Assembly (NCBI RefSeq): GCF_031457275.1
Contig: NZ_JAVDWH010000001.1
Coordinates: forward strand, 1,736,001-1,800,000
DNA: 64,000 nt
Origin: Aeromicrobium panaciterrae
GTDB taxonomy: Bacteria; Actinomycetota; Actinomycetes; Propionibacteriales; Nocardioidaceae
Reading direction: 5' to 3'
Both the position numbers and the translations under genes were made by a program. Every line of letters begins with the position of its first letter. Within the stretch, counting starts at the first letter, position 1. The notes beneath the pieces are model-generated. The model saw only the letters and a list, made by a program, of their open reading frames with translations. It searched no databases and was not told where the DNA came from. This document shows positions 38,491 through 45,418 of the stretch, in pieces.

Positions 38491-39998
38491 GCCGGTGCCG
38501 GAACTCCGGACTCGTTGGGGATGTCGTCCTTCTTGGCGTTGATGAATCCCACTGCAAACACCAGCGCAACCACCAACATCATCGAGCCCCAGAAGAACGC
38601 CACGTGATAGCCGTGGATCAGCGCGTCGCCGGTGACCTTTGCCGGATCAGCGTTCGGGGCGAGATTGTCGGCGAGGAATCCGGTCACCGCTCCTGCGTAG
38701 AGCGTGTTGAGCAGCGCTACGCCTAGCGATCCACCCACCTGCTGTGAGGTGTTGAGCAAGGCGCTCGCGACACCCGCGTCGTGCTCTCCGACTCCGATCA
38801 GCGCAGTGCTCGACGCTGGGATGAACACGCAGGCCATGCCAATGCTCATGAACAACAGCGACGGCAGGACGTAGGTCCAGTAGTTGGTGTCGAGGTCGAT
38901 CTGGGTCAGCATCAGCATGCCGATCACGGCCGAGATCAGACCGGCCACCATGATCGGCTTGGGACCGATCTTCGGCAGCAAATTGGCGACCACACCGGCG
39001 GTACCGATGATGCCGATGCTGAACGGCAGGAACGCGAATCCACCCTTGATGGGGCTGTAGCCCAGCGTGATCTGGAAGTAGAACGTCAGGAACAGGAACA
39101 TCGCGAACAGGCCGGCACCGATGAACAGGAACACCAGGTAGGAACCGCCGCGATTGCGATCGAGGGCCACCTTCATGGGCAGCAATGGAGTCGAGGTGCG
39201 GAGCTCCCACAGCACAAAGGCGATCAACAGCACGACACCAACACCTAGGAAGGTGAGCGTTGACGAGTCGGTCCATCCGAGCACCTCAGTGCTTCGGGTA
39301 TCGGGGAACTTGAGCTTGGCCGCCTCGGTGAAGCCATAGACGAGCGACACCAGTCCGAGGGTCACCAGGATCGCGCCTGGAATGTCGTACTTGGTGTTGC
39401 CGTGAGCCTTGCTCTCCTTGACGTAGAGCACCGCTGCAGCCGCCGTGGCGAGGGCAATGGGAACGTTGACGCCCAAGCACCAGCGCCATGAGGCGTATTC
39501 GGTCAGCGAGCCGCCCAGGATCAGGCCAATTGCGGCTCCACCACCGGACACGGCTCCGTACGCGCCGAACGCCTTGGCCCGCTCCGTGGTCTCCGTGAAC
39601 GTGACGGATATCAGCGAGAGCGCAGCAGGGGCCATGAGCGCAGCGAAGGTTCCTTGCAGGCCGCGCGCGGCGTAGAGCAGCCCTGCGGTCGATGCGATGC
39701 CACCCAGAGCCGATGCGGCGGCAAAGCCGAGGAGGCCGACGATGAACGTTCGTTTGCGCCCCATGTAGTCGGCGATGCGTCCGCCAAGCAGCAGGAAGCC
39801 GCCGAACGTCAGCGTGTAGGCCGTCACAACCCATTGCCGGTCGGCGTCACTGATGCCGAGGTCTTCCTGAGCCGAAGGAAGGGCGATGTTGACGATCGAC
39901 GCATCGAGCACAATCATCAGCTGGGCGATGATGATCACGAACAGCGCAAGCCAGCGCTTCGGATCAGGTGTGGTGCCGGGTTGTTCGACTGAAGACAT
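38487..39998 (-). CDS. MFS efflux transporter, DHA2 family (EmrB/QacA type, 14 TM)
   Basis: The 503-residue protein has about 14 membrane segments, motif A GGRIADYMGRKRTFIVG, motif D1 LDASIVNIALPSAQEDLG at the N-terminus, and the antiporter motif C GAVSGGGAAIGLILGG. It exports drugs or other lipophilic compounds by proton antiport. AGGAG lies six bases before ATG 39998. The promoter region carries a nested palindrome (40015-40036) overlapping TAGCGT, so control by a TetR/MarR-type repressor is likely, but no such regulator gene is adjacent. Confidence 0.9.
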   Translation of the reverse strand: MSSVEQPGTTPDPKRWLALFVIIIAQLMIVLDASIVNIALPSAQEDLGISDADRQWVVTAYTLTFGGFLLLGGRIADYMGRKRTFIVGLLGFAAASALGGIASTAGLLYAARGLQGTFAALMAPAALSLISVTFTETTERAKAFGAYGAVSGGGAAIGLILGGSLTEYASWRWCLGVNVPIALATAAAAVLYVKESKAHGNTKYDIPGAILVTLGLVSLVYGFTEAAKLKFPDTRSTEVLGWTDSSTLTFLGVGVVLLIAFVLWELRTSTPLLPMKVALDRNRGGSYLVFLFIGAGLFAMFLFLTFYFQITLGYSPIKGGFAFLPFSIGIIGTAGVVANLLPKIGPKPIMVAGLISAVIGMLMLTQIDLDTNYWTYVLPSLLFMSIGMACVFIPASSTALIGVGEHDAGVASALLNTSQQVGGSLGVALLNTLYAGAVTGFLADNLAPNADPAKVTGDALIHGYHVAFFWGSMMLVVALVFAVGFINAKKDDIPNESGVPAPA

Positions 39999-40014
39999 GA
40001 GGAGCTCCTAGGCG

Positions 40015-40036
40015 GTCCAACAAGAACATCTTGGAC
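40015..40036. promoter_or_regulatory. nested palindromic operator candidate at the DHA2 pump promoter
   Basis: GTCCAA (40015-40020) and TTGGAC (40031-40036) form the outer arms; CAAG (40021-40024) and CTTG (40030-40033) form a second, offset palindrome. The right arm overlaps TAGCGT (minus strand, 40035-40040), the best -10 of the pump gene. Confidence 0.5.
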
Positions 40037-40084
40037 GCTATAACCGGGCTCCGACAGTTCCTGTTCCCAAACCGCGAGCGAATT

Positions 40085-40918
40085 TCAGGCGGCCGGAACC
40101 AGCGCAGGTACGCGTTTGGCCGCACGTCGACGACGTATCGCTGTGTCGAGCCGAAGGCCACCCCAGAGCAGAACGATCGCGACAACGCCGTCCAGCCACC
40201 AGTGGTGACCCGTCGCCGCGACGACGAACATCGTGAGCGGCAGGTGCAGGACGAACAGCCACCGCCACTTGCTTTTCGTCGACATGAAGATGCCGCAGGC
40301 TACGACGGCTGCCCATCCAACATGGATCGACGGCATGGCTGCGAACTGGTCAGAGATCCCGTGACCCACAGGCCCGTAGACGCCGAGCCCGTAGCGGTCC
40401 GACAGATTGACGAAGCCGAGCTCCTCGATGAACCGGGGTGGCGCGACGCGTACGAATCGGATGATCAGGCAGCCCAAGGTGACCAGTGCCAGTCCGTTGC
40501 GCCAGTGCGGGAACTTGTCGCGGTGTCGTACGAACAGCCACACCAGGAACAGGAGAAGGCCCGGAACGTGAAGGGTCGCGTAGTAGCCATTGGTGAGTCG
40601 AGCCAGCCAGTCGTGGTCGATCACGAAGTGCTGCATCGAGATCTCAGTGGGCAGGTGCAGGAACTGCTGCAGGTCATCGATCTGGCGAGCGCGATCGAGT
40701 GCGCCGGCCTCGTGCGTGAACGGCAGCTGCCGTGCGAGGCGCCAGATTGTGTAGAGGCCCGAGATCAAGCCGAACTCGAAAAACGCCGGCAGGAGCTCGG
40801 TTCCAACGCGGGTTGGCTTCGCCCGGCGAAGCAGCAGCCAGATGACCGCACTCACGAGGCAGGCAATCCCCGCTTGCTGCCATGAGGGCCACGGCAGTCC
40901 GTCGCCCGTCACGTCCAT
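40085..40918 (-). CDS. PAP2-family membrane phosphatase/phosphotransferase (Aur1/inositolphosphotransferase-like)
   Basis: The 277-residue protein has about six membrane helices with the PAP2 active-site motifs MPSIHVGWAAV near residue 195 and GHHWWLDGVVAI near residue 240; the upstream KxxxxxxRP-type motif is degenerate. This matches the PAP2_3 group, acting on lipid phosphates at the membrane. ATG 40918 is chosen over GTG 40936 because TACGAT stands seven bases before it. The 86-bp gap to the pump gene carries the pump operator. Confidence 0.82.
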   Translation of the reverse strand: MDVTGDGLPWPSWQQAGIACLVSAVIWLLLRRAKPTRVGTELLPAFFEFGLISGLYTIWRLARQLPFTHEAGALDRARQIDDLQQFLHLPTEISMQHFVIDHDWLARLTNGYYATLHVPGLLLFLVWLFVRHRDKFPHWRNGLALVTLGCLIIRFVRVAPPRFIEELGFVNLSDRYGLGVYGPVGHGISDQFAAMPSIHVGWAAVVACGIFMSTKSKWRWLFVLHLPLTMFVVAATGHHWWLDGVVAIVLLWGGLRLDTAIRRRRAAKRVPALVPAA

Positions 40919-40925
40919 GGAAGGG

Positions 40926-40931
40926 ATCGTA
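40926..40931 (-). promoter_or_regulatory. predicted -10 of the PAP2 gene (leaderless)
   Basis: TACGAT ends seven bases before ATG 40918, inside the longer alternative frame. Confidence 0.45.
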
Positions 40932-40974
40932 GCCACGCGTCCGAAGCGAGGCGTACGAAACTGTCACTCACGCG

Positions 40975-41463
40975 CTAGGCGGTGGTCCCGCCGAGCGGAA
41001 TGGGGTCAAGGCCGAGCTTGCGGTGATCCCACGAACGCGTGCGCTCGACATCGAAGCGAATCGCGACCCGCTTGTTGAGCATCATCTCGACGAACGGCTT
41101 CATTTCGTCGGTGTAGGGCCCGGTGTATCGCTCCCAGACGTTCACCCCGACCGCCCAGAGTGCTCCAGGATCTTCGATGACCTCGCATCGGCCCTCGAGC
41201 GAGACGCCGCGGAGAGTGTCGTACGTCAGTCCATCGTCTATCAGGACAGTTGCTCGCGGATCGCGAAGAAGGTTGACCGTCTTCTGGGCCTTGGCCTTTG
41301 TCTCGAACCAGATGACGCCGTCAATGAACGCGAACCACATGGCAACGGCGTGCGGGTGCCCTGTGCCGCCGAGGGTGACGAGGCTCGCGGTCCGCTGCGT
41401 GGGGAGGAAGGCGAGGATTTCCTCGTCGGTCATGGCGACCTGCGATCGCTGGTTGGTGCCCAT
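40975..41463 (-). CDS. pyridoxamine 5'-phosphate oxidase-family (PPOX class) flavin/F420-binding protein
   Basis: The 162-residue split-barrel protein carries typical PPOX features: RTASLVTLGGTGHPHAVAMWF near residue 25, KTVNLLRDPRATVLIDDG near residue 62, and EGRCEVIEDP. Actinobacterial members of this group often bind F420 and reduce small electrophiles, but FMN binding cannot be excluded. ATG 41463 has GAGAG upstream; ATG 41430 (MTDEEILAFL) is an alternative. It diverges from nothing; the tRNA-Leu terminators lie just upstream. Confidence 0.8.
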   Translation of the reverse strand: MGTNQRSQVAMTDEEILAFLPTQRTASLVTLGGTGHPHAVAMWFAFIDGVIWFETKAKAQKTVNLLRDPRATVLIDDGLTYDTLRGVSLEGRCEVIEDPGALWAVGVNVWERYTGPYTDEMKPFVEMMLNKRVAIRFDVERTRSWDHRKLGLDPIPLGGTTA

Positions 41464-41532
41464 GAACTCTCACTCTCAAAGGTCGCCACCCAGTGCGGCG
41501 CACGCGATGTTCATCGTGGCGGACTTGGTGAG

Positions 41533-41574
41533 AAGTACAAAACCCCCACTCCGACACAGCGTGTGAGGGTCATG
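41533..41574 (-). terminator. distal terminator downstream of tRNA-Leu
   Basis: On the minus strand CCCTCAC (from 41569) pairs with GTGGGGG (to 41543), followed by TTTT and GTACTT. It is a near copy of the proximal terminator. Confidence 0.75.
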
Positions 41575-41597
41575 AACACCAGCGTCCAGACCACGGG

Positions 41598-41638
41598 AAG
41601 TACAAAACCCCCACACCGGCGAGAGTGTGAGGGTCATG
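41598..41638 (-). terminator. proximal terminator downstream of tRNA-Leu
   Basis: On the minus strand CCCTCACAC (41633-41625) pairs over 9 bp, with one T-G pair, with GTGTGGGGG (41616-41608), followed by TTTT. It begins a few bases after the tRNA 3' end. Confidence 0.85.
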
Positions 41639-41640
41639 CG

Positions 41641-41725
41641 TGTCCGAGGGGGGACTTGAACCCCCACGCCCCTTACAGGGCACTAGCACCTCAAGCTAGC
41701 GCGTCTACCATTCCGCCACCCGGAC
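41641..41725 (-). tRNA. tRNA-Leu, anticodon GAG
   Basis: The 85-nt minus-strand gene starts GTCCGGG and ends CTCGGAC plus discriminator A; the acceptor stem is 7 bp with one G-T pair. The D arm contains GGCGGAATGGTAGACGC, the anticodon arm is GCTAG-CTTGAGG-TGCTAG with GAG at its centre, there is a long variable arm, and the T arm has GTTCAAGTC. The 3' CCA is not encoded. Two tandem terminators follow directly. Confidence 0.95.
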
Positions 41726-41792
41726 ATTCGCTCCCAGGAGCGCGGTGCAGCACTGAACTTTAGCAAACCTCCAGCGGACAACCGAATCCGGT

Positions 41793-42047
41793 CTAGGTCG
41801 ACCGCTGACCGTAGATGGCGAGGTCCAGAAGCCTGTCGAGGTAGGCGTCGACTTCGTCCATGTCGTAGCCGCGCCGAATCCGTACGGGTGTGAATCGTGA
41901 TCGGGTGATCCGCTGAGCAAGGTCACGGTCGGGTGCGCGTTCGAGGACCAGGGGCTCGATCTTCATGATGAACGCATTGACCTCGTCGATGTCGTAGCCC
42001 TCAATCCAACGAACGGTGGAGAAGGCGAGGCCCGGTGGGTGCGTCAT
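41793..42047 (-). CDS. small protein with two DivIVA-type motifs
   Basis: The 84-residue protein contains the DivIVA N-terminal signature twice: FSTVRWIEGYDIDEVNAFI at about residues 8-26 and FTPVRIRRGYDMDEVDAYL at about 53-71. This short module normally occurs once at the start of DivIVA/Wag31 polar proteins; here it is duplicated without the long coiled coil. A role in cell pole or septum organisation is inference. ATG 42047 lies 15 bases after TATTCT; a GTG at 42077 would precede this promoter-like element. Confidence 0.72.
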   Translation of the reverse strand: MTHPPGLAFSTVRWIEGYDIDEVNAFIMKIEPLVLERAPDRDLAQRITRSRFTPVRIRRGYDMDEVDAYLDRLLDLAIYGQRST

Positions 42048-42062
42048 AAGTGGAAGTTTGGC

Positions 42063-42068
42063 AGAATA
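42063..42068 (-). promoter_or_regulatory. candidate -10 of the double-DivIVA-motif gene
   Basis: TATTCT on the minus strand predicts a leader of about nine bases before ATG 42047. Confidence 0.4.
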
Positions 42069-42086
42069 GCGCTGCACAAATTAGTT

Positions 42087-42119
42087 GAGGCCCCGGGAAG
42101 TATGAGTTCCCGGGGCCTC
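42087..42119 (-). terminator. perfect 13-bp inverted repeat (terminator or operator)
   Basis: GAGGCCCCGGGAA (42087-42099) and TTCCCGGGGCCTC (42107-42119) match without error around a 7-nt loop. On the minus strand the hairpin is followed by AACTAATTT, a weak T-tract, so it may end transcription from DUF445. It also abuts the promoter of the DivIVA-motif gene. Confidence 0.55.
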
Positions 42120-42425
42120 GCCTTGTACGAGTGTGATGCTCTCGAACTATCCGGAATCTCGATCATCACCCGCCTGCCACATCACTGGCTTGCTGCCTTT
42201 GACTTGCGTCGCTGGCCATGGGTTCAAACTTTGATTCTTTCCTGCTCTCCCGAAGGAGTGCGTAGGTCATTTGTATGCCCTGGCCCAAGGGTGCGCAATA
42301 CCTTTTCTAGAAGTTTTTTGGGTATTTTTCCCGATACACAGGGTTGCCCACAGACCTCGGTATGTCACCCACAGGATGGCGCCAGTTGTGCACATCTTTT
42401 CCACACTTTGAGCTCCAAAAGTAGG
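42120..42425. other. gene-free AT-rich gap with DnaA-box-like words
   Basis: These 306 bases hold no supported gene. The stretch 42225-42420 is visibly richer in A/T than its surroundings, with T-runs near 42313-42330. Four nonamers ending in CACA, all in the same orientation, resemble DnaA boxes: TTGCCCACA (42344-42352), TCACCCACA (42365-42373), TTGTGCACA (42386-42394) and TTTTCCACA (42397-42405). Confidence 0.5.
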
Positions 42426-43703
42426 TCAGAGAATTGTAGAAATTGCGTGAATCACGACGCCGGCGAGTCCACCGACCACGGTTCCGTTGATCCGAATGAA
42501 CTGAAGATCGCGTCCAACATGGAGCTCGATGCGCTCAGCAGTCTCCTTGCCGTCCCATCGATTGACGGTCGCGGAGATGATCGTCGCGACTTCGTGCCCG
42601 TAGTTGTTGACTGCGTATGCCGCGATGTCGGAGATGGTCGCGTCGAGACGGCGACTCAGGTCGGGATCGTCGATCAGTTTCTGCCCAAAGGCGTCGACCT
42701 CCTCGCGAGCTCGACGGCGGAGCAGCCCGTTCTCGTCTCCCAATGAACCGATCAACGCTCGGCGCAGGGCGTCCCACAGCTGGATCGATGTGGCGATCAC
42801 CCTGGGCTGCGACAGCATGCGTTCCTTGAGGTTCTCGGCGCGCTCCATGGTCGCTTCATCGTGCTGCAGGTCGTGCGCGAGCTGGACGAGCCAGCGGTCG
42901 AGCGTTACGCGTGCCGGATGACCGGGCGTACGGCTGATCTCGGCGACCCATTCGACGACCTGCTCATGCACCCAGCCGGCAACGCGCTTGTCGAGCCATT
43001 GGGGCGTCCACGCGGGCGCTCGGTTCTCGATCAAGGCTGAGACTTCGTCGTCGTTGTGCAGGAGCCAACGGCCGAGCTCGTCGAGCACCAGATCCACGAG
43101 CCCGCGATGCGCGTCGTCTCGCAGCACCTCCTCGAGCAACTGCCCTATTACCGGGCTGAGGTGCTCTTCCTTCATACGGGGAATGAGCGCCTCTTCGATG
43201 ATGGCCGCAACATCGGTCTCCTTGATGTGCGACAGCGCATCAGAAAGGATCCGCGATGCTTCAGTGACGACACGTTGGCTGTGCTCCCCCGTCACCAGCC
43301 AGTCACCGATGCGACGACTGACTTCGGCCGACTGGATGCGCTCGCGGATGACTTCTTCGCGTAGGAAGTTGTCAGCCACGAACTCCTGGAGGCTCTCCCC
43401 CAGCGACTCCTTCCGCTTCGGAATGATCGCGGTGTGTGGAATCGGTAGACCCAACGGGTGACGGAACAACGCCGTCACGGCGAACCAGTCGGCGATCGCA
43501 CCGACCATCGCGGCTTCGGCGCCGGCGTTCACATATCCGACGAATCCGTCCTCGTTGCGAGTGAAGACGTAGATGACGGCGGCAAGGACTAAAAGGGACA
43601 GAGCCAGGGCACGCATCTTGCGCAAACCCTTGAGACGTACCGCGTCGCCCTCCGACAAACCCTCCGGCATCTGGAAGCTCGCGGTGCTTTCTGGCGACGT
43701 CAC
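42426..43703 (-). CDS. DUF445-family membrane protein
   Basis: The 425-residue protein has a membrane helix near residue 30 (LALSLLVLAAVIYVF), then the DUF445 hallmark AMVGAIADWFAVTALFRHPL and IPHTAIIPKRKESLG, a long helical domain (about 90-400), and a final membrane helix VVGGLAGVVIHAISTIL. Function is unknown; related proteins span the membrane with both ends anchored. GTG 43703 is supported by TAGTCT seven bases upstream. It diverges from the zinc metallopeptidase gene. Confidence 0.82.
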   Translation of the reverse strand: MTSPESTASFQMPEGLSEGDAVRLKGLRKMRALALSLLVLAAVIYVFTRNEDGFVGYVNAGAEAAMVGAIADWFAVTALFRHPLGLPIPHTAIIPKRKESLGESLQEFVADNFLREEVIRERIQSAEVSRRIGDWLVTGEHSQRVVTEASRILSDALSHIKETDVAAIIEEALIPRMKEEHLSPVIGQLLEEVLRDDAHRGLVDLVLDELGRWLLHNDDEVSALIENRAPAWTPQWLDKRVAGWVHEQVVEWVAEISRTPGHPARVTLDRWLVQLAHDLQHDEATMERAENLKERMLSQPRVIATSIQLWDALRRALIGSLGDENGLLRRRAREEVDAFGQKLIDDPDLSRRLDATISDIAAYAVNNYGHEVATIISATVNRWDGKETAERIELHVGRDLQFIRINGTVVGGLAGVVIHAISTIL

Positions 43704-43710
43704 ACGCCGA

Positions 43711-43716
43711 AGACTA
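43711..43716 (-). promoter_or_regulatory. predicted -10 of the DUF445 gene (leaderless)
   Basis: TAGTCT ends seven bases before GTG 43703. Confidence 0.45.
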
Positions 43717-43743
43717 TCGGCGACGATCGAGGGTTGCGCTGCG

Positions 43744-43749
43744 TACACT
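43744..43749 (+). promoter_or_regulatory. predicted -10 of the zinc metallopeptidase gene (leaderless)
   Basis: TACACT ends seven bases before ATG 43757. Confidence 0.45.
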
Positions 43750-43756
43750 TTCAGCC

Positions 43757-44653
43757 ATGAGTTTCAACGAAGGCGCCTCGCTGGACACAAGTCAGGTCAC
43801 CGGCGGTGGCGGAGGGCGCAGTGGAGCTGCGATTGGCGGCGGTGCTGGCGGCATCATCCTCTTGATCCTCGGCCTTATCTTCGGACAGAACCTCACTGGT
43901 TCGTCCAACCCGTTCGACACCGGCCAGGTGACTGGCGGAGGCACAGAGTCGACCGCGACATTCGATCAGTGCAAGACCGGCGCGGATGCCAACCGCGACG
44001 ATGTCTGCCGTATCATCGGCACCGTGAACAGCGTCCAGGCTTACTGGACCGACGCGCTGCCGGCCGACGTTCAGCGGCAGTACCAAGAGGCCAAGACCGT
44101 GATCTTCTCCGGTCAGACTCAGTCCGCATGTGGCACCGCCTCCGGCGCGACTGGGCCGTTCTACTGCCCGGCCGACCAGAGGGTCTACATCGACGCGTCC
44201 TTCTTTGATGAGCTCACCTCCAAATTCGGAGCCGACGATGGCGCGCTCGCGCAGGAGTACGTCGTGGCACACGAGTACGGACACCACGTCGAGAACATCC
44301 TCGGCATCCTCGCCAAGGGTCAGGACGGCAAGTCCGGCCCGCTGAGCGGCGGCGTACGTATTGAGCTGATGGCTGACTGCATGGCTGGCGTGTGGGCCAA
44401 CCACGCTGCCAACACCAAGGACGACAACGGCGTGACGCTGCTGAAGCCGCTGACAGAGGACGACATCAAATCGGCCCTGTCTGCTGCTGCGGCGGTCGGC
44501 GATGACCACATCCAGGGCACTCTCGGCGGCGGCAACATCAACCAAGAGTCCTGGACACATGGCTCAAGCGAGTCGCGTCAGAAGTGGTTCCTCACGGGCT
44601 ACAAGAGCGGCAACGTCAATACGTGCGACACGTTCGCCACGAACGACCTCTGA
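43757..44653 (+). CDS. YpfJ-type neutral zinc metallopeptidase
   Basis: The 298-residue protein has a short cytoplasmic start with a glycine-rich run, one membrane helix (GIILLILGLIFG near residue 37), and an extracytoplasmic domain with HEYGHH in VAHEYGHHVENI near residue 172 and the downstream Glu in RIELMADCMAGVW. This is the putative zinc-peptidase family PF04228; substrates are unknown. Paired cysteines (CKTG, DVCR, ACGTA, FYCPAD) suggest disulfides outside the cell. A CPBP-family gene begins three bases after the stop. Confidence 0.88.
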   Translation: MSFNEGASLDTSQVTGGGGGRSGAAIGGGAGGIILLILGLIFGQNLTGSSNPFDTGQVTGGGTESTATFDQCKTGADANRDDVCRIIGTVNSVQAYWTDALPADVQRQYQEAKTVIFSGQTQSACGTASGATGPFYCPADQRVYIDASFFDELTSKFGADDGALAQEYVVAHEYGHHVENILGILAKGQDGKSGPLSGGVRIELMADCMAGVWANHAANTKDDNGVTLLKPLTEDDIKSALSAAAAVGDDHIQGTLGGGNINQESWTHGSSESRQKWFLTGYKSGNVNTCDTFATNDL

Positions 44654-44656
44654 TCG

Positions 44657-45418
44657 GTGGATGGGACTCGGCCCACCACGTCACGGTTCCGCGCTGAACT
44701 CTGGATCGTCCTAGGGCTCTCGCTCGGCCAGTCGGCCGTCTATGCCCTGCTGAGCCTCATCATCCAGCTGACTGGAAAAGGCGTACGCAATTCAACGGCG
44801 ACTCTCAACGGGTCGCGCAGTGACCGTGAGTGGCTCGACTTCACTCTGCAGGTGCTGGGGATCGGCTTTGCGCTCGTCCCTGTCGTACTCGCGCTCTACC
44901 TGCTGAGCCTCGATCCCGACAAGCCATCGCCACTGCGTCGCCTCGGCATCACCGGTACGCGTCGGGGGCGCGACGTGCTGTGGGGCATGGGTCTTGCCGC
45001 CGCCATCGGACTCCCCGGTATCGGCCTGTACGCCGCCGGGCGCGAACTCGGCGTTACGGCGGAGGTCATCCCAGCGCCGGTTGACCAGTACTGGTGGACG
45101 ATCCCGATCCTGATCCTGGCGGCCCTGCAGAACGCGATCCTCGAAGAGGTTGTCGTGGTCGGATTCGTCATGACTCGGCTGCGTCAGATCGGCTGGAGCA
45201 TGTGGGCGACGATCGTCACGAGTGCCTTGATCCGCGGTAGCTATCACCTCTACCAGGGCTTCGGGCAGGCGCTGGGCAACGTCGTCATGGGCCTGGTCTT
45301 TGGCTACTGGTTCACCCGCACGAAGCGAGTGCTGCCGCTGATCGTTGCCCACACGATCCTCGACGTCGTCGTGTTCGTTGGATACGCAGTCCTCAAGGAA
45401 CACGTGGACTGGCTGTGA
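44657..45418 (+). CDS. CPBP-family intramembrane metalloprotease
   Basis: The 253-residue protein has about seven membrane helices and the Abi/CPBP motifs EEVVVVGFVMTRL (motif 1), IRGSYHLYQG (motif 2 His) and IVAHTILDVVVF (motif 3). The usual arginine of EExxxR is absent, a variant I believe to be common among actinobacterial members. Family enzymes process prenylated or membrane-embedded proteins; the substrate is unknown here. GTG 44657 follows the metallopeptidase stop by three bases, and its own stop overlaps the hrpA start (GTGA), so the three genes are likely one operon. Confidence 0.82.
   Translation: MDGTRPTTSRFRAELWIVLGLSLGQSAVYALLSLIIQLTGKGVRNSTATLNGSRSDREWLDFTLQVLGIGFALVPVVLALYLLSLDPDKPSPLRRLGITGTRRGRDVLWGMGLAAAIGLPGIGLYAAGRELGVTAEVIPAPVDQYWWTIPILILAALQNAILEEVVVVGFVMTRLRQIGWSMWATIVTSALIRGSYHLYQGFGQALGNVVMGLVFGYWFTRTKRVLPLIVAHTILDVVVFVGYAVLKEHVDWL

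Noticed and set aside
41476-41667. 63-codon frame on the minus strand across the tRNA terminators
   Set aside because: It lies over the tandem terminators and into the tRNA, with no ribosome binding site or homology features.
42344-42405. Chromosomal replication origin
   Set aside because: The DnaA-like boxes are imperfect and few, and dnaA/dnaN/recF are not adjacent, so I do not call oriC.
42039-42746. 235-codon plus-strand frame spanning the AT-rich gap
   Set aside because: It crosses a perfect hairpin and is antisense to DUF445, with compositional change midway. No family features.
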